Shown here one piece after another: positions 42,938 to 50,853 of a stretch of 64,000 nt of DNA. The stretch is from Oceanicola sp. 22II-s10i. Lineage in GTDB: Bacteria > Pseudomonadota > Alphaproteobacteria > Rhodobacterales > Rhodobacteraceae. A program made the position numbers and the translations under genes. Each line of letters opens with the position of its first letter. Within the stretch, counting starts at the first letter, position 1. Under the pieces are notes generated by a model. It was not told the origin of the DNA and did not search any database. It was given only the letters and a program-made list of their open reading frames with translations. Location: NCBI RefSeq assembly GCF_002210105.1, contig NZ_AQQU01000009.1, positions 1 to 64,000 on the forward strand. The letters run 5' to 3'.

Positions 42938-43480
42938 ATGACACCGCCCCGCTTCCAGTTCCTGCGCCGTTTTGCCCGCGACACCCGCGGCGCCGTGGCG
43001 ATCGTGGAATTCGCCATCATGTTCCCGATCTTCCTGACGATCTTCCTGTCGGGGGTCGAGATGGGGATGATGACGGTCCGGCAGACGATGATGGAACACG
43101 CGCTGGACCGCTCGGTCCGCGACCTGAGGATCGGCCTGCAGGAAGAGGTGACGCACGACACCCTGCGCGACCGGATCTGCGGCTATGCCGGGCTGCTGCC
43201 CGACTGCAAGAACAACCTGCGGCTGGAACTGCGGTCCTCGGACATGCGCGCGGTGGCCACGACACTCGGCGACACGCCGGACTGCATCGACCATTCCGAA
43301 GACGTGAACCCCGTGATCGCCTTCAACCCCGGCAAACGCAGCGAAATGATGGTGATGCGGGCGTGCTTCGTCTTTTCGCCGGTCTTCCCGAACATCGGCT
43401 TCGGCTTCAGCGCGCAGAAGAACGGCGCCGGGGACATCGCCCTGTACGCCACCACCGCATTCGTCAACGAACCGAGCTGA
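42938..43480 (+). CDS. TadE-like pilus protein (first)
   Basis: A 180-aa membrane-anchored pseudopilin. The TadE N-terminal block RRFARDTRGAVAIVEFAIMFPIF (residues about 9-31) has the characteristic Gly-Ala processing site and conserved Glu, followed by a hydrophobic helix and a mainly periplasmic domain with four or more Cys. It is 18 nt after the VWA gene and 8 nt before the next TadE-like gene. Confidence 0.86.
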   Translation: MTPPRFQFLRRFARDTRGAVAIVEFAIMFPIFLTIFLSGVEMGMMTVRQTMMEHALDRSVRDLRIGLQEEVTHDTLRDRICGYAGLLPDCKNNLRLELRSSDMRAVATTLGDTPDCIDHSEDVNPVIAFNPGKRSEMMVMRACFVFSPVFPNIGFGFSAQKNGAGDIALYATTAFVNEPS

Positions 43481-43488
43481 GGCGCGCC

Positions 43489-44067
43489 ATGTCCAACCGC
43501 ATCATATCCCGCATCCGGACACGGCTGGCCATCTTCCGGGCCGAGACCGGCGGCAGCGCGGCCATCGAGGCGGTCCTGCTTCTGCCGCTGCTGTTCTGGG
43601 CCTACCTGGCGATGTTTTCCTTCTTCGACATGCTCCGGCAGCAGTCGCTGAACTACAAGGCGTCGTCGACCGTGGCCGACATGCTGTCGCGCGAGACGGA
43701 TTTCATCAACGACACCTACATCTCGAACGCGCACAAGCTCTACAAGTCGATGATCCGGTCGGACAACAATTCGGCGATCCGCATCTCGGTCCTGAAATGG
43801 TCCGGCTCGCAGAACCGGTTCACGGTCGACTGGTCCAAGACCGGTGGCCCCGCCACGGCGCTGAGCAATGCCATGGTTGCCGGCTGGCAGACCAAACTCC
43901 CGCTGATGCCCTCGGACGAACGCATCATCCTGGTCGAAACCTGGAGCGATTATCACATCCCCTTCAAGATCGGGATGGATGATTTCAAGATGAACACCTT
44001 CACCTATGTCCGGCCGCGTTTCGCACCGCAGCTGCCCTTCTCGAACGACGGCGGCGGCAGCGTCTGA
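43489..44067 (+). CDS. TadE-like pilus protein (second)
   Basis: A 192-aa relative of the preceding protein. The N-terminal ETGGSAAIEAVLLLPLLFWAYL (about 20-41) is the TadE-type signal/anchor with the conserved Glu in AAIEAV. The periplasmic part has no Cys, unlike the first copy. The ATG at 43489 is 8 nt after the previous stop. The three genes probably form one operon for minor pilus subunits. Confidence 0.85.
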   Translation: MSNRIISRIRTRLAIFRAETGGSAAIEAVLLLPLLFWAYLAMFSFFDMLRQQSLNYKASSTVADMLSRETDFINDTYISNAHKLYKSMIRSDNNSAIRISVLKWSGSQNRFTVDWSKTGGPATALSNAMVAGWQTKLPLMPSDERIILVETWSDYHIPFKIGMDDFKMNTFTYVRPRFAPQLPFSNDGGGSV

Positions 44068-44101
44068 CACGGCACCATGCGACGCGTCATGGCACCGGGC
44101 C

Positions 44102-44587
44102 TCAGAGCCCGGTGTTGCGTTTCACCAGCATGACCGACAGCGCGTCCGCCATCGCCCGGCACTCCGCCGCATGGGCCACGCCGCCGATCCCGACACGGCG
44201 CCCGAAACGCCAGTAGAGGCCGGGCGCCCAGAGGCGGGGCTTCTTTTCCGACAGACGCAGGACAAAGCCGTTCGACGGACGGAAGGCGAAGAGGCCGCGA
44301 TCGACCGTCTCGATCTCGGCCACCCGCGCGATGACAAGGCCGCTGCCTGTGCGCAGTTCGGTCTCGGTCAGCTCCAGACTGTCGGCCGAGGCCCGGTGCA
44401 TGACCACCGCGACCCAGAGGACCAGCAGACCGAGCACCGCCATGCCGATCCGCACCGGCACCGCCCCGCCCGGCCCCGCAAGGCCCAGCCACAGCACCAT
44501 GGCGCCCAGCCCCGACAGCATGACCAGCCCGAAGACCCGCCGCGCGCCCGAGGCCTCGATCCGCGCCACAACCTCCGTGTCGTCCAT
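44102..44587 (-). CDS. Membrane protein with PH-like domain
   Basis: A 161-aa protein with two close hydrophobic helices (about residues 17-34 and 45-63) and then a domain in the pattern of bacterial PH domains (LELTETELRTGSGLVIARVAEIETVDRGLFAF). Both ends should face the cytoplasm. The ATG at complement 44585-44587 follows AGGACAC; a longer reading to 44743 lacks a ribosome site. Divergent from the pirin gene. Function unknown. Confidence 0.68.
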   Translation of the reverse strand: MDDTEVVARIEASGARRVFGLVMLSGLGAMVLWLGLAGPGGAVPVRIGMAVLGLLVLWVAVVMHRASADSLELTETELRTGSGLVIARVAEIETVDRGLFAFRPSNGFVLRLSEKKPRLWAPGLYWRFGRRVGIGGVAHAAECRAMADALSVMLVKRNTGL

Positions 44588-44755
44588 GTGTCCTGCCCTC
44601 CCGCCCGGAATCCTCGCGCCGGAGTAGCGCCTTTGCCCGGACTTGGCCACCGCGAAGCCTGCAGCGGTGCACAGGACTTCCCCCGCCCGCGAACCGAGGC
44701 GTATCTTCCGGAACATGCACCCCGCGCCTATCTTCGGGTGCAAAGGAGAACAGCC

Positions 44756-45667
44756 ATGTCCCTCAGACCTACGCTAGAGACCCGCCGCGCCATGCCCACG
44801 ATGGAAGGCGCCGGGGTGAAACTGCACCGCGCCTTCGGCTTTCAGGACCCGTCCGAACTGGACCCGTTCCTGCTGTTCGACGACTTCCGCAACGAACGGC
44901 CCGAGGATTTCATGCGCGGCTTTCCGTGGCACCCGCACCGTGGGATCGAGACGATCACCTACGTGCTGTCCGGCACCGTCGAACATTCCGACAGCCTCGG
45001 TAACACCGGGCGGCTCGGCGCGGGCGACGTGCAGTGGATGACCGCCGGTTCGGGCATCATGCACCAGGAGATGCCGCAGGGGAACGCCACGGGGCAGATG
45101 CACGGCTTCCAGCTCTGGGCGAACCTGCCGTCGAACCTGAAGATGACCGCGCCGCGCTACCAGGACGTCAAGGGTCGCGACATTCCCGAGATCACGGATG
45201 ACGACGGCACCATCGTGCGGGTCATCATCGGTTCGTTCTGGGGCAAGACCGGGCCGGTCGACGGCATCGCCGCCGATCCGCAGTATCTCGACATCACCAT
45301 CCCGCCGGGCGTGAAGAAGACACTGCCGGTCGACACCTACCGCCGCGCCTTCGCCTATGTCTTCGAAGGATCGGCCGCCTTCGCCGATGCCTCCAAACCC
45401 TCCGGCGTGCTGCTGGAGAAGGAGGTCAGGGGTGAAGAGGTGAACATCCGCGATATGTCCGGCAACCGGACGCTGATCCGTTTCGGCACCGGGGACGAGA
45501 TCACCGTTCAGGCGGGCGAACAGGGGGTCCGCTTCCTGCTGATCTCGGGCGCGCCGATCGAGGAGCCGGTCGCATGGCACGGGCCGATCGTGATGAACAC
45601 GCGCGAGGAACTGATGCAGGCCATGACCGAGCTGCGCAACGGGACCTTCGTGAAGCCCGCGCACTGA
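44756..45667 (+). CDS. Pirin family protein
   Basis: A 303-aa cupin-fold pirin. The metal-binding block PWHPHRGIETITYVLSG is near residue 60 and the matching HQEMP near 103 supplies His/Glu ligands; EHSDSLGNTGRLGAGDVQWMTAG lies between. The C-terminal cupin reads PVDTYRRAFAYVFEGSA. Some pirins are quercetinases, others regulators; no choice can be made here. ATG at 44756 follows AAAGGAGAA. Confidence 0.9.
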   Translation: MSLRPTLETRRAMPTMEGAGVKLHRAFGFQDPSELDPFLLFDDFRNERPEDFMRGFPWHPHRGIETITYVLSGTVEHSDSLGNTGRLGAGDVQWMTAGSGIMHQEMPQGNATGQMHGFQLWANLPSNLKMTAPRYQDVKGRDIPEITDDDGTIVRVIIGSFWGKTGPVDGIAADPQYLDITIPPGVKKTLPVDTYRRAFAYVFEGSAAFADASKPSGVLLEKEVRGEEVNIRDMSGNRTLIRFGTGDEITVQAGEQGVRFLLISGAPIEEPVAWHGPIVMNTREELMQAMTELRNGTFVKPAH

Positions 45668-45685
45668 TCGCGCTGAATACGTGTT

Positions 45686-45707
45686 GCGCCGCCCCTGCGG
45701 GCGGCGC
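45686..45707. terminator. GC-rich hairpin after the pirin gene
   Basis: A perfect 9-bp stem GCGCCGCCC/GGGCGGCGC with loop CTGC, 18 nt past the pirin stop. It lacks a T tract on either strand, so termination is inferred only from position between convergent genes. Confidence 0.4.
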
Positions 45708-45714
45708 CCAAGAG

Positions 45715-45751
45715 AACGCGCTGGCCGGGGATCGACCCCGGCCAGCGCGTT
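45715..45751. terminator. Long perfect hairpin between pirin and ccmG
   Basis: A perfect 16-bp stem (AACGCGCTGGCCGGGG arm) with loop ATCGA between convergent pirin and ccmG genes. It is directly followed by repeat C copy 3, which gives AGTATTTT on the plus strand and TTCTTCC on the minus, so it could serve both transcripts. Confidence 0.6.
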
Positions 45752-45790
45752 GCCTCCGGCGGAAGTATTTTCGGCCAGAGGAAGAAGGGG
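45752..45790. repeat. Terminator-like repeat C, copy 3
   Basis: GCCTCCGGCGGAAGTATTTTCGGCC then AGAGGAAGAAG. It has the GCCTCCGGCGG core of family A ends and the AAGTATTT...CCAGAgGAAG tail of family C, which links the two families. Confidence 0.6.
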
Positions 45791-45799
45791 AACCTGCGC

Positions 45800-46336
45800 C
45801 TAGTTTCCGCGGGCCTGCTCGATGGCCGGGCGGATCGTGCTGGCGATGACACGCTGGGTCACGGGGCCCGCGAACCGGGTGACGACGCGGCCCTCGCCGT
45901 CGATGACGTAGGTTTCGGGCACGCCATAGAGACCCCAGTTCAGGCCCATGCGGCCGGCGGCGTCCTGTCCGACCGCCGCGTAGGGATTGCCGAGCTCCTC
46001 GAGGAAGCCGAGCGCCTTGGCGGGCTGGTCCTTGTAGTTCACGCCGTAGATGGTGATCCCCTCCTGCGCCAGCGCGTCGAGGTTCGGATGCTCGACCCGG
46101 CAGGGCGCGCACCAGCTGGCCCAGAAGTTCACCAGCTTGACCTCTCCGTCCTTCAGCATCGCGCCTTCGAAGACCGGCAGGTCGCCGAGCGGTGTCACCG
46201 CCACCTCGGGCGCGGGCTGACCGGCGATGGCGGAGGGCAGCTGGTCAGGATCCTCGCGCTGCATCCCGACGTAGAAGGTGACCGCCAGCACGGCGAAGAT
46301 CGCCGGCGGCAGCAGCATCAGCGGTTTAACGGCCAT
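45800..46336 (-). CDS. ccmG: Cytochrome c maturation thiol-disulfide protein CcmG/DsbE
   Basis: A 178-aa periplasmic thioredoxin-fold protein tethered by an N-terminal helix (LLPPAIFAVLAVTFYVGM). NFWASWCAPCRVEH (about 69-82) holds the WCAPC redox site that keeps apocytochrome cysteines reduced. GLYGVPETYVID carries the cis-Pro and the acidic pocket region. It overlaps ccmD by 11 nt and is last in the ccmABCDG run. Confidence 0.95.
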   Translation of the reverse strand: MAVKPLMLLPPAIFAVLAVTFYVGMQREDPDQLPSAIAGQPAPEVAVTPLGDLPVFEGAMLKDGEVKLVNFWASWCAPCRVEHPNLDALAQEGITIYGVNYKDQPAKALGFLEELGNPYAAVGQDAAGRMGLNWGLYGVPETYVIDGEGRVVTRFAGPVTQRVIASTIRPAIEQARGN

Positions 46337-46481
46337 CGCGGCGTCCCTCCACCTCGTCCAGTTGCGCCTTGACCCGGCGGGCGCGGATCAGGCTGACCGC
46401 CACCAGCGCGACCAGCAGCGCCAGCGAGACGCCGTAGGCCGACAGCACGGCGCCCGCGTATTTGCCCAGATCGGGGATCAT
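46326..46481 (-). CDS. ccmD: Heme exporter protein CcmD
   Basis: A 51-aa protein, too short for a default gene call. It reads MIPDLGKYAGAVLSAYGVSL, then LALLVALVAVSLIRARR and a basic tail: one membrane helix with a short periplasmic N-terminus. CcmD stabilises the CcmA2BC complex that releases holo-CcmE. The ATG overlaps the ccmC stop by four nt (ATGA) and its end overlaps ccmG. Confidence 0.9.
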   Translation of the reverse strand: MIPDLGKYAGAVLSAYGVSLALLVALVAVSLIRARRVKAQLDEVEGRRDGR

Positions 46482-47209
46482 GCCATCCGCTCCCGCGCGA
46501 TCAGGGCGCGCATCCGGCGGGCCCGGATCTCGGTCCGGGTGCGCAGCAGCACCAGCGTCACGAACAGCAGGACGAAGCCCGCGATCGCGACCAGCAAAGG
46601 GTAATAGAACACGTCCGCCACGTTCTCCTCCTTGTCCAGCGACAGCGAGGCGCCCTGGTGCAGGCCCTGGTTCCAGAAGTTCACCGCGTAGCGGCTGAGC
46701 AGCGCGAAGACCGATCCCACGAGGCAGAGCACCGAGGTCAGGTCGGCCGCCGTGTCGTCATTCTCGATCGCGGCCCAGAGCGCCATGTAGCCGAGGTAGA
46801 ACAGGAACAGGATCAGGAAGGAGGTCAGCCGCGGATCCCAGGCCCACCACGTGCCCCACATCGGCTGGCCCCAGATCGCCCCCGTCGCCAGCGCGATCAG
46901 CGTCATCGTCGCGCCCACGGGGGCTGCGGCGCGGGCGGCCAGCGCGCTGACGTGGTGCCGCCGGACGATCCAGATCAGCGAGGCGACCAGCATCATCAGC
47001 CAGGCGTTGATCGCCATCAGCGCCGCCGGTACGTGAAGGTAGATGATCTTGACGGTCGAGCCCTGCTTGTAATCGTCGGGGGTGAAGAAGAACCCCCAGA
47101 CCAGCCCCACGACCAGCGCCAGAACGGCAGCCACGGAGATCCACGGCAACACCCGGTCGGTGGTCGCCATGAACTTGCGCGGATTGGCATATTCCCAGAT
47201 CGAGGCCAT
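46478..47209 (-). CDS. ccmC: Heme exporter CcmC
   Basis: A 243-aa polytopic membrane protein of the heme-handling family, loading heme onto CcmE. The WWD motif reads GTWWAWDPRLTSFL near residue 123, and flanking helices carry His residues expected as axial heme ligands (IIYLHVPAALM near 57 and FWNQGLHQG near 180). The start is 41 nt after the ccmB stop. Confidence 0.95.
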   Translation of the reverse strand: MASIWEYANPRKFMATTDRVLPWISVAAVLALVVGLVWGFFFTPDDYKQGSTVKIIYLHVPAALMAINAWLMMLVASLIWIVRRHHVSALAARAAAPVGATMTLIALATGAIWGQPMWGTWWAWDPRLTSFLILFLFYLGYMALWAAIENDDTAADLTSVLCLVGSVFALLSRYAVNFWNQGLHQGASLSLDKEENVADVFYYPLLVAIAGFVLLFVTLVLLRTRTEIRARRMRALIARERMA

Positions 47210-47250
47210 GTCGTTTCCTTACCGCTTACCCGTCCCGCGCGCCATTCACA

Positions 47251-47907
47251 TCACCGCAGGTTGACCCGCAATACAGCAGCCGAGGCGAAAGGCAAAAGCG
47301 CGATCGTGCCGCAGGTCAGCCCGCCGAGCATCAGGAGCGGCGTGACAGGGTCCATGCCCTCGGCCCCGCGCCGCGCCACCTCGGCGCCGAAGATCAGCGT
47401 GGGCACGTAAAGCGGCAGGACCAGCAGCGACATGAGCAGGCCCCCGCGCTTGAGCCCAACGGTCAGCGCCGCGCCGAAGGTGCCGATGACCGACAGCGCC
47501 GGGGTGCCGATGGCGAGGCTCAGGACCAGCCACAGGTATCCGGGCCCCGGCAGGTTCAGGAGCAGCCCAAGCACCGGGGCGGCGGCGACCAGCGGCAGGC
47601 CGGTGGTCAGCCAGTGCGCCAGGGCCTTGACGCTGACGGCGGCCTCCAGCGGCAGCGGCGCGGTGGCGATCAGGTCCAGCGACCCGTCCTCCCAGTCCAG
47701 CGCGAGGATGCGGTCGAGCGACAGCAGGCAGGCCAGCAGCGCGCCGAGCCAGAGGATGCCCGGCGCGATCCGGGTCAGCAGCGCTGTTTCCGGCCCCACG
47801 CCGAAGGGCACAAGCACCACGACAATCAGGAAGAACGCGAGCCCGAGGCCGAAGCCGCCCCCCGCCCGGACCGCCAGCCTCAGGTCACGCAACAGCAGCG
47901 CCCTCAC
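47251..47907 (-). CDS. ccmB: Heme exporter permease CcmB
   Basis: A 218-aa membrane protein with about six helices, the permease of the CcmAB ATPase that drives release of heme-loaded Ccm[26 protein letters not shown] (about 63-87) is typical of CcmB. It overlaps ccmA by four nt. Confidence 0.94.
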   Translation of the reverse strand: MRALLLRDLRLAVRAGGGFGLGLAFFLIVVVLVPFGVGPETALLTRIAPGILWLGALLACLLSLDRILALDWEDGSLDLIATAPLPLEAAVSVKALAHWLTTGLPLVAAAPVLGLLLNLPGPGYLWLVLSLAIGTPALSVIGTFGAALTVGLKRGGLLMSLLVLPLYVPTLIFGAEVARRGAEGMDPVTPLLMLGGLTCGTIALLPFASAAVLRVNLR

Positions 47908-48521
47908 AGGAACGCCTCGTCGAAATCGTCCGCCACGGCCCGGCGCACGGCCCGGAACGGCGCCAGTTCCAGCACCTCGGCCTCGATCCCGAGGTCGATA
48001 TGCGTGGCGATCACCGCCATGCCGCCGCCCGCCAGATGGCCCCGCACCGCCGCCCCGAACCAGCCGACCGCCTCACGGTCCAGAGACACCGTCGGCTCGT
48101 CCAGCACCCAGACCCGGCGCCCGGTCACGATCAGCCGCGCCAGCCCCAGCCGCCGTTTCTGCCCCGCCGACAGCGATCCCGCCAGCCGCCCGGCAAGATC
48201 GCCCAGCCGGAACGCCTCCAGTGCGCGCGCGATGTCCCGAAGCCCGTGCAACTCGGCCCAGAAGCGCAGGTTCTCCTCGACGCTCAGCATGGCCTTGATC
48301 CCGTCCGCATGGGCGGCATAGGCCATCTCCTCGCGGTCCAGCGAGACCCGCCCGCTCAAGGGCGGCTGCAGCCCGGCCAGCGTGCGCAGCAATGTCGTCT
48401 TGCCGATGCCGTTCGGCCCGCGCAGCACCAGCGCATGACCGCCCGTCAGCCGCAGGGACACCCCCTCCAGCACCGGCACACCGCCGCGCGCGACGGCCAG
48501 ATCCTCGACCACAAGTTCCAT
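47904..48521 (-). CDS. ccmA: Heme exporter ATP-binding protein CcmA
   Basis: A 205-aa ABC ATPase. Walker A is [11 protein letters not shown] near residue 35, the signature [14 protein letters not shown] near 117, and Walker [13 protein letters not shown] near 138. It powers the CcmABCD complex. It begins the ccm run; upstream on the same strand lies repeat A copy 2, then the sec-linked genes, so ccmABCDG may be a separate operon from secDF. Confidence 0.94.
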   Translation of the reverse strand: MELVVEDLAVARGGVPVLEGVSLRLTGGHALVLRGPNGIGKTTLLRTLAGLQPPLSGRVSLDREEMAYAAHADGIKAMLSVEENLRFWAELHGLRDIARALEAFRLGDLAGRLAGSLSAGQKRRLGLARLIVTGRRVWVLDEPTVSLDREAVGWFGAAVRGHLAGGGMAVIATHIDLGIEAEVLELAPFRAVRRAVADDFDEAFL

Positions 48522-48570
48522 GCAATCGCCCCTAGCCGAAAACCCGATGCGGGAAAAGCGCTCTCCCCTG

Positions 48571-48755
48571 CTTCATCTTGCCCTAAATATGCCCGCCGGA
48601 GGCATCACGGGCGAAAGCCTCCCCTTCAGGGGAGGAATTCGATCGTGATTTCCTGCGCGACGCCCACAGGGCGGCGCAACCTGTTCGGGTAGGAATGATT
48701 TCGCATTGCCATGCAATGCGAAGCCTCCGGCGGGAGTTTTTCGGGCCAGATGAAT
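48571..48755. repeat. Terminal-inverted-repeat element A, copy 2
   Basis: A 185-bp element with the same ends as 19795-19960: CTTCATCTTGCCC and CCGCCGGAGGC on the left, GCCTCCGGCGGGAGTTTTT and GGGCCAGATGAAT on the right. Internal shared blocks include GATTTCCTGCGCGACGCCCA. It also has TTCGCATTG-CCATG-CAATGCGAA at the place where copy 1 has a TTTCC/GGAAA hairpin. It separates ccmA from the Mth938-like gene. Confidence 0.75.
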
Positions 48756-48768
48756 GGAAGATCAGCGC

Positions 48769-49122
48769 TCAGACCGGCAGCAGAGCGACAGCCACCCGGC
48801 GGCCTTCCGAGAGCAGGACGTTGTAGGTGCGGCAGGCAGTCGGAGAGGCCATCGGCTCAACCCCGATCCCGGCCTCGTCCAGAGCGCGGCGCAATCCGGC
48901 GGGAATGGGGGTGATGTCTGGGCCGGTGCCGAGGAACAGGACGTCGATCTGCCCCGCCAGTGCCAGCAGCGGCGCGGGATCGTCGTAGCCAGACCAGTCG
49001 CGGACAGCGTCCGCGGTGACGAGCAGAGGCGCCGGCATGGCCTCGCCGCCGATGCGGAAGAAGCCGGGGCCGTAGCCGTCGATGGGGCGGGCGCGGCCGT
49101 AGTCGATCTCGGTCAGTTTCAT
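48769..49122 (-). CDS. Mth938-like domain protein
   Basis: A 117-aa soluble protein of the DUF498/Mth938 family, with a Gly-rich DGYGPGFFRIGG start and VLFLGTGPDITPIP near residue 62. Human relatives assist complex I assembly; the bacterial role is not established. It sits at the end of the yajC-secD-secF-TauE string (16 nt from the TauE gene), so it may share that transcript. Confidence 0.83.
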   Translation of the reverse strand: MKLTEIDYGRARPIDGYGPGFFRIGGEAMPAPLLVTADAVRDWSGYDDPAPLLALAGQIDVLFLGTGPDITPIPAGLRRALDEAGIGVEPMASPTACRTYNVLLSEGRRVAVALLPV

Positions 49123-49138
49123 CGCGTCCTCCGTCGGA

Positions 49139-49891
49139 TCAGTCGAAAACCGGCAGACCGGTCAGGATGGCAAGGCCGATCACCGCGTAGGCCAGTGCAC
49201 GGAAGGTCCGTTCGCGGGCCGGGTCGAACAGCCTCTGGCCGATGGTGATGCCCACGAGGTAGGGCATGGCGAGGATCAGGCCAAGCCAGATTGCCTCCAC
49301 CGTCACCAGATCGCGGGCGAAGAGGTTGACCACGATCCCGACCTCGAGCGCCGCGAGGAAGAGGATCGTGTTGGCCCGCACCGCCTCGGCCCCCGAGGGA
49401 CCGGCGAGGTAGAACAGGATCACCGGCGGACCGGTCAGCCCGGTCGTTCCGCCCAGCACCCCCGCCGCGCCGCCGATCGCGCCCAGCCCCGGCCAGCCGA
49501 CGCGGCCCCGGTAACGCCAGCCGGACACGAGCGCCGCCAGCGTCACAGCCGCCGCCACCGCCACCAGCCAGCGCAGAAGGTCGCGCGGCAGGATCGTCAG
49601 CAGCCAGATGCCGAGCGGCATGGTCAGCAGCGCTGCGCCCGCCAGCACCGCGACCTGCCGTTTGTCCGCCCCGCGCCACGCGCGTGGCAGCATCGCGGGC
49701 CACGAGAAGACACCGGTTACGGAGAGCAGGAGTATCGCAACCGGCACCGGCAGCAGGACCGCTGCCACCGGCATCACGATCAGCCCGGTGCCGAAGCCGG
49801 TGAACCCGCGGACCAGACCGGCGGCCCCGAAGGCCGCCAGCAGCCAGACCAGCCCCGGCGTGCCGAACGCCGAGGCGAGCCCGTCAGGCAT
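49139..49891 (-). CDS. TauE/SafE sulfite exporter-like permease
   Basis: A 250-aa membrane protein with about eight helices. GFTGFGTGLIVMPVAAVLLP and GGTTGLTGPPVILFYLAG show the internal repeat of the TauE/SafE family, carriers for sulfite or organosulfonates. It overlaps secF by eight nt, so it is probably cotranscribed, although no functional link with Sec is known. Confidence 0.86.
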   Translation of the reverse strand: MPDGLASAFGTPGLVWLLAAFGAAGLVRGFTGFGTGLIVMPVAAVLLPVPVAILLLSVTGVFSWPAMLPRAWRGADKRQVAVLAGAALLTMPLGIWLLTILPRDLLRWLVAVAAAVTLAALVSGWRYRGRVGWPGLGAIGGAAGVLGGTTGLTGPPVILFYLAGPSGAEAVRANTILFLAALEVGIVVNLFARDLVTVEAIWLGLILAMPYLVGITIGQRLFDPARERTFRALAYAVIGLAILTGLPVFD

Positions 49892-50852
49892 CGATGTTCG
49901 CGAACTGGTTGCCGCCGGTGTTGCTGGGCTTGGTCCAGTCCCGCTTCACGCCCAGCCACAGAACGATGTTCTTGGCGACGTAAACCGAGGAATAGGTCCC
50001 GACGATCACGCCCCAGGTGATGGCGAAGACGAAGCCACGGATGACGTCCCCCCCCAGCACCAGCAGCGCGATCAGCGCCAACAGTGTGGTGCCCGAGGTC
50101 ATCAGGGTCCGGCTGAGGGTTTCGTTGACCGAAAGGTTCATCACCCCGATCAGCGGCATCGTCTTGTACTTCCGCAAGTTCTCGCGCAGGCGGTCGAAGA
50201 TCACGACGGTGTCGTTGATCGAGTAACCGATGATCGTCAACAGGGCCGCGATGGTCGCGAGGTCGAAGCGGATCTGAAGCAGCGAGAATATCCCGATGGT
50301 CACGATGACGTCGTGGAACAGCGCCGCCACGGCGCCGACCGAGAACTGCCACTCGAAGCGCAGCCAGATGTAGAACAGGATCGCCGCCAGCGCCGCGCAG
50401 ACGGCGAGGATGGCGGTCTGGATCAGCTCGCCAGACACCTTCGGCCCCACGGATTCCACCTGCGTGAACCTGATCGTCGGATCGACGCCCTTCAGCGCCG
50501 CGAGCACCTGGTCGACCGTCTCGCCGCTGACGCTTTCCTGGTCACCCTGCGCCTGGATGCGGATCATCGCGACATGGTGGTTCTCGGCGAAGGAGGGATC
50601 GTAGACCTCCGAGATCGAGACATCCCCCAGCCCGAGGGGCGCAATGGCATCGCGATATTCGCCCACCACCACCGCACTTTCGGACTGCGTGCGGATCGTC
50701 GTGCCGCCACGGAAGTCGATGCCGAAGTTCAGCCCGACAACGATCCAGATGATGACCGAGGCGATCATAGCCACCACCGAGACGCCGAAGGTCAGGGTCC
50801 GGTACTTGAAGAAATCCCACTCGGTGTGGTCGGGAACCAGTCTCAGACGCAT
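49884..50852 (-). CDS. secF: Protein translocase subunit SecF
   Basis: A 322-aa RND-fold inner-membrane protein, partner of SecD in pulling proteins across using the proton motive force. GIDFRGGTTI near residue 48, six helices and late GYSINDTVVIFDRLREN (about 210-226) are diagnostic. It starts one nt after the secD stop. Confidence 0.96.
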   Translation of the reverse strand: MRLRLVPDHTEWDFFKYRTLTFGVSVVAMIASVIIWIVVGLNFGIDFRGGTTIRTQSESAVVVGEYRDAIAPLGLGDVSISEVYDPSFAENHHVAMIRIQAQGDQESVSGETVDQVLAALKGVDPTIRFTQVESVGPKVSGELIQTAILAVCAALAAILFYIWLRFEWQFSVGAVAALFHDVIVTIGIFSLLQIRFDLATIAALLTIIGYSINDTVVIFDRLRENLRKYKTMPLIGVMNLSVNETLSRTLMTSGTTLLALIALLVLGGDVIRGFVFAITWGVIVGTYSSVYVAKNIVLWLGVKRDWTKPSNTGGNQFANIDA

Positions 50853-50853
50853 G

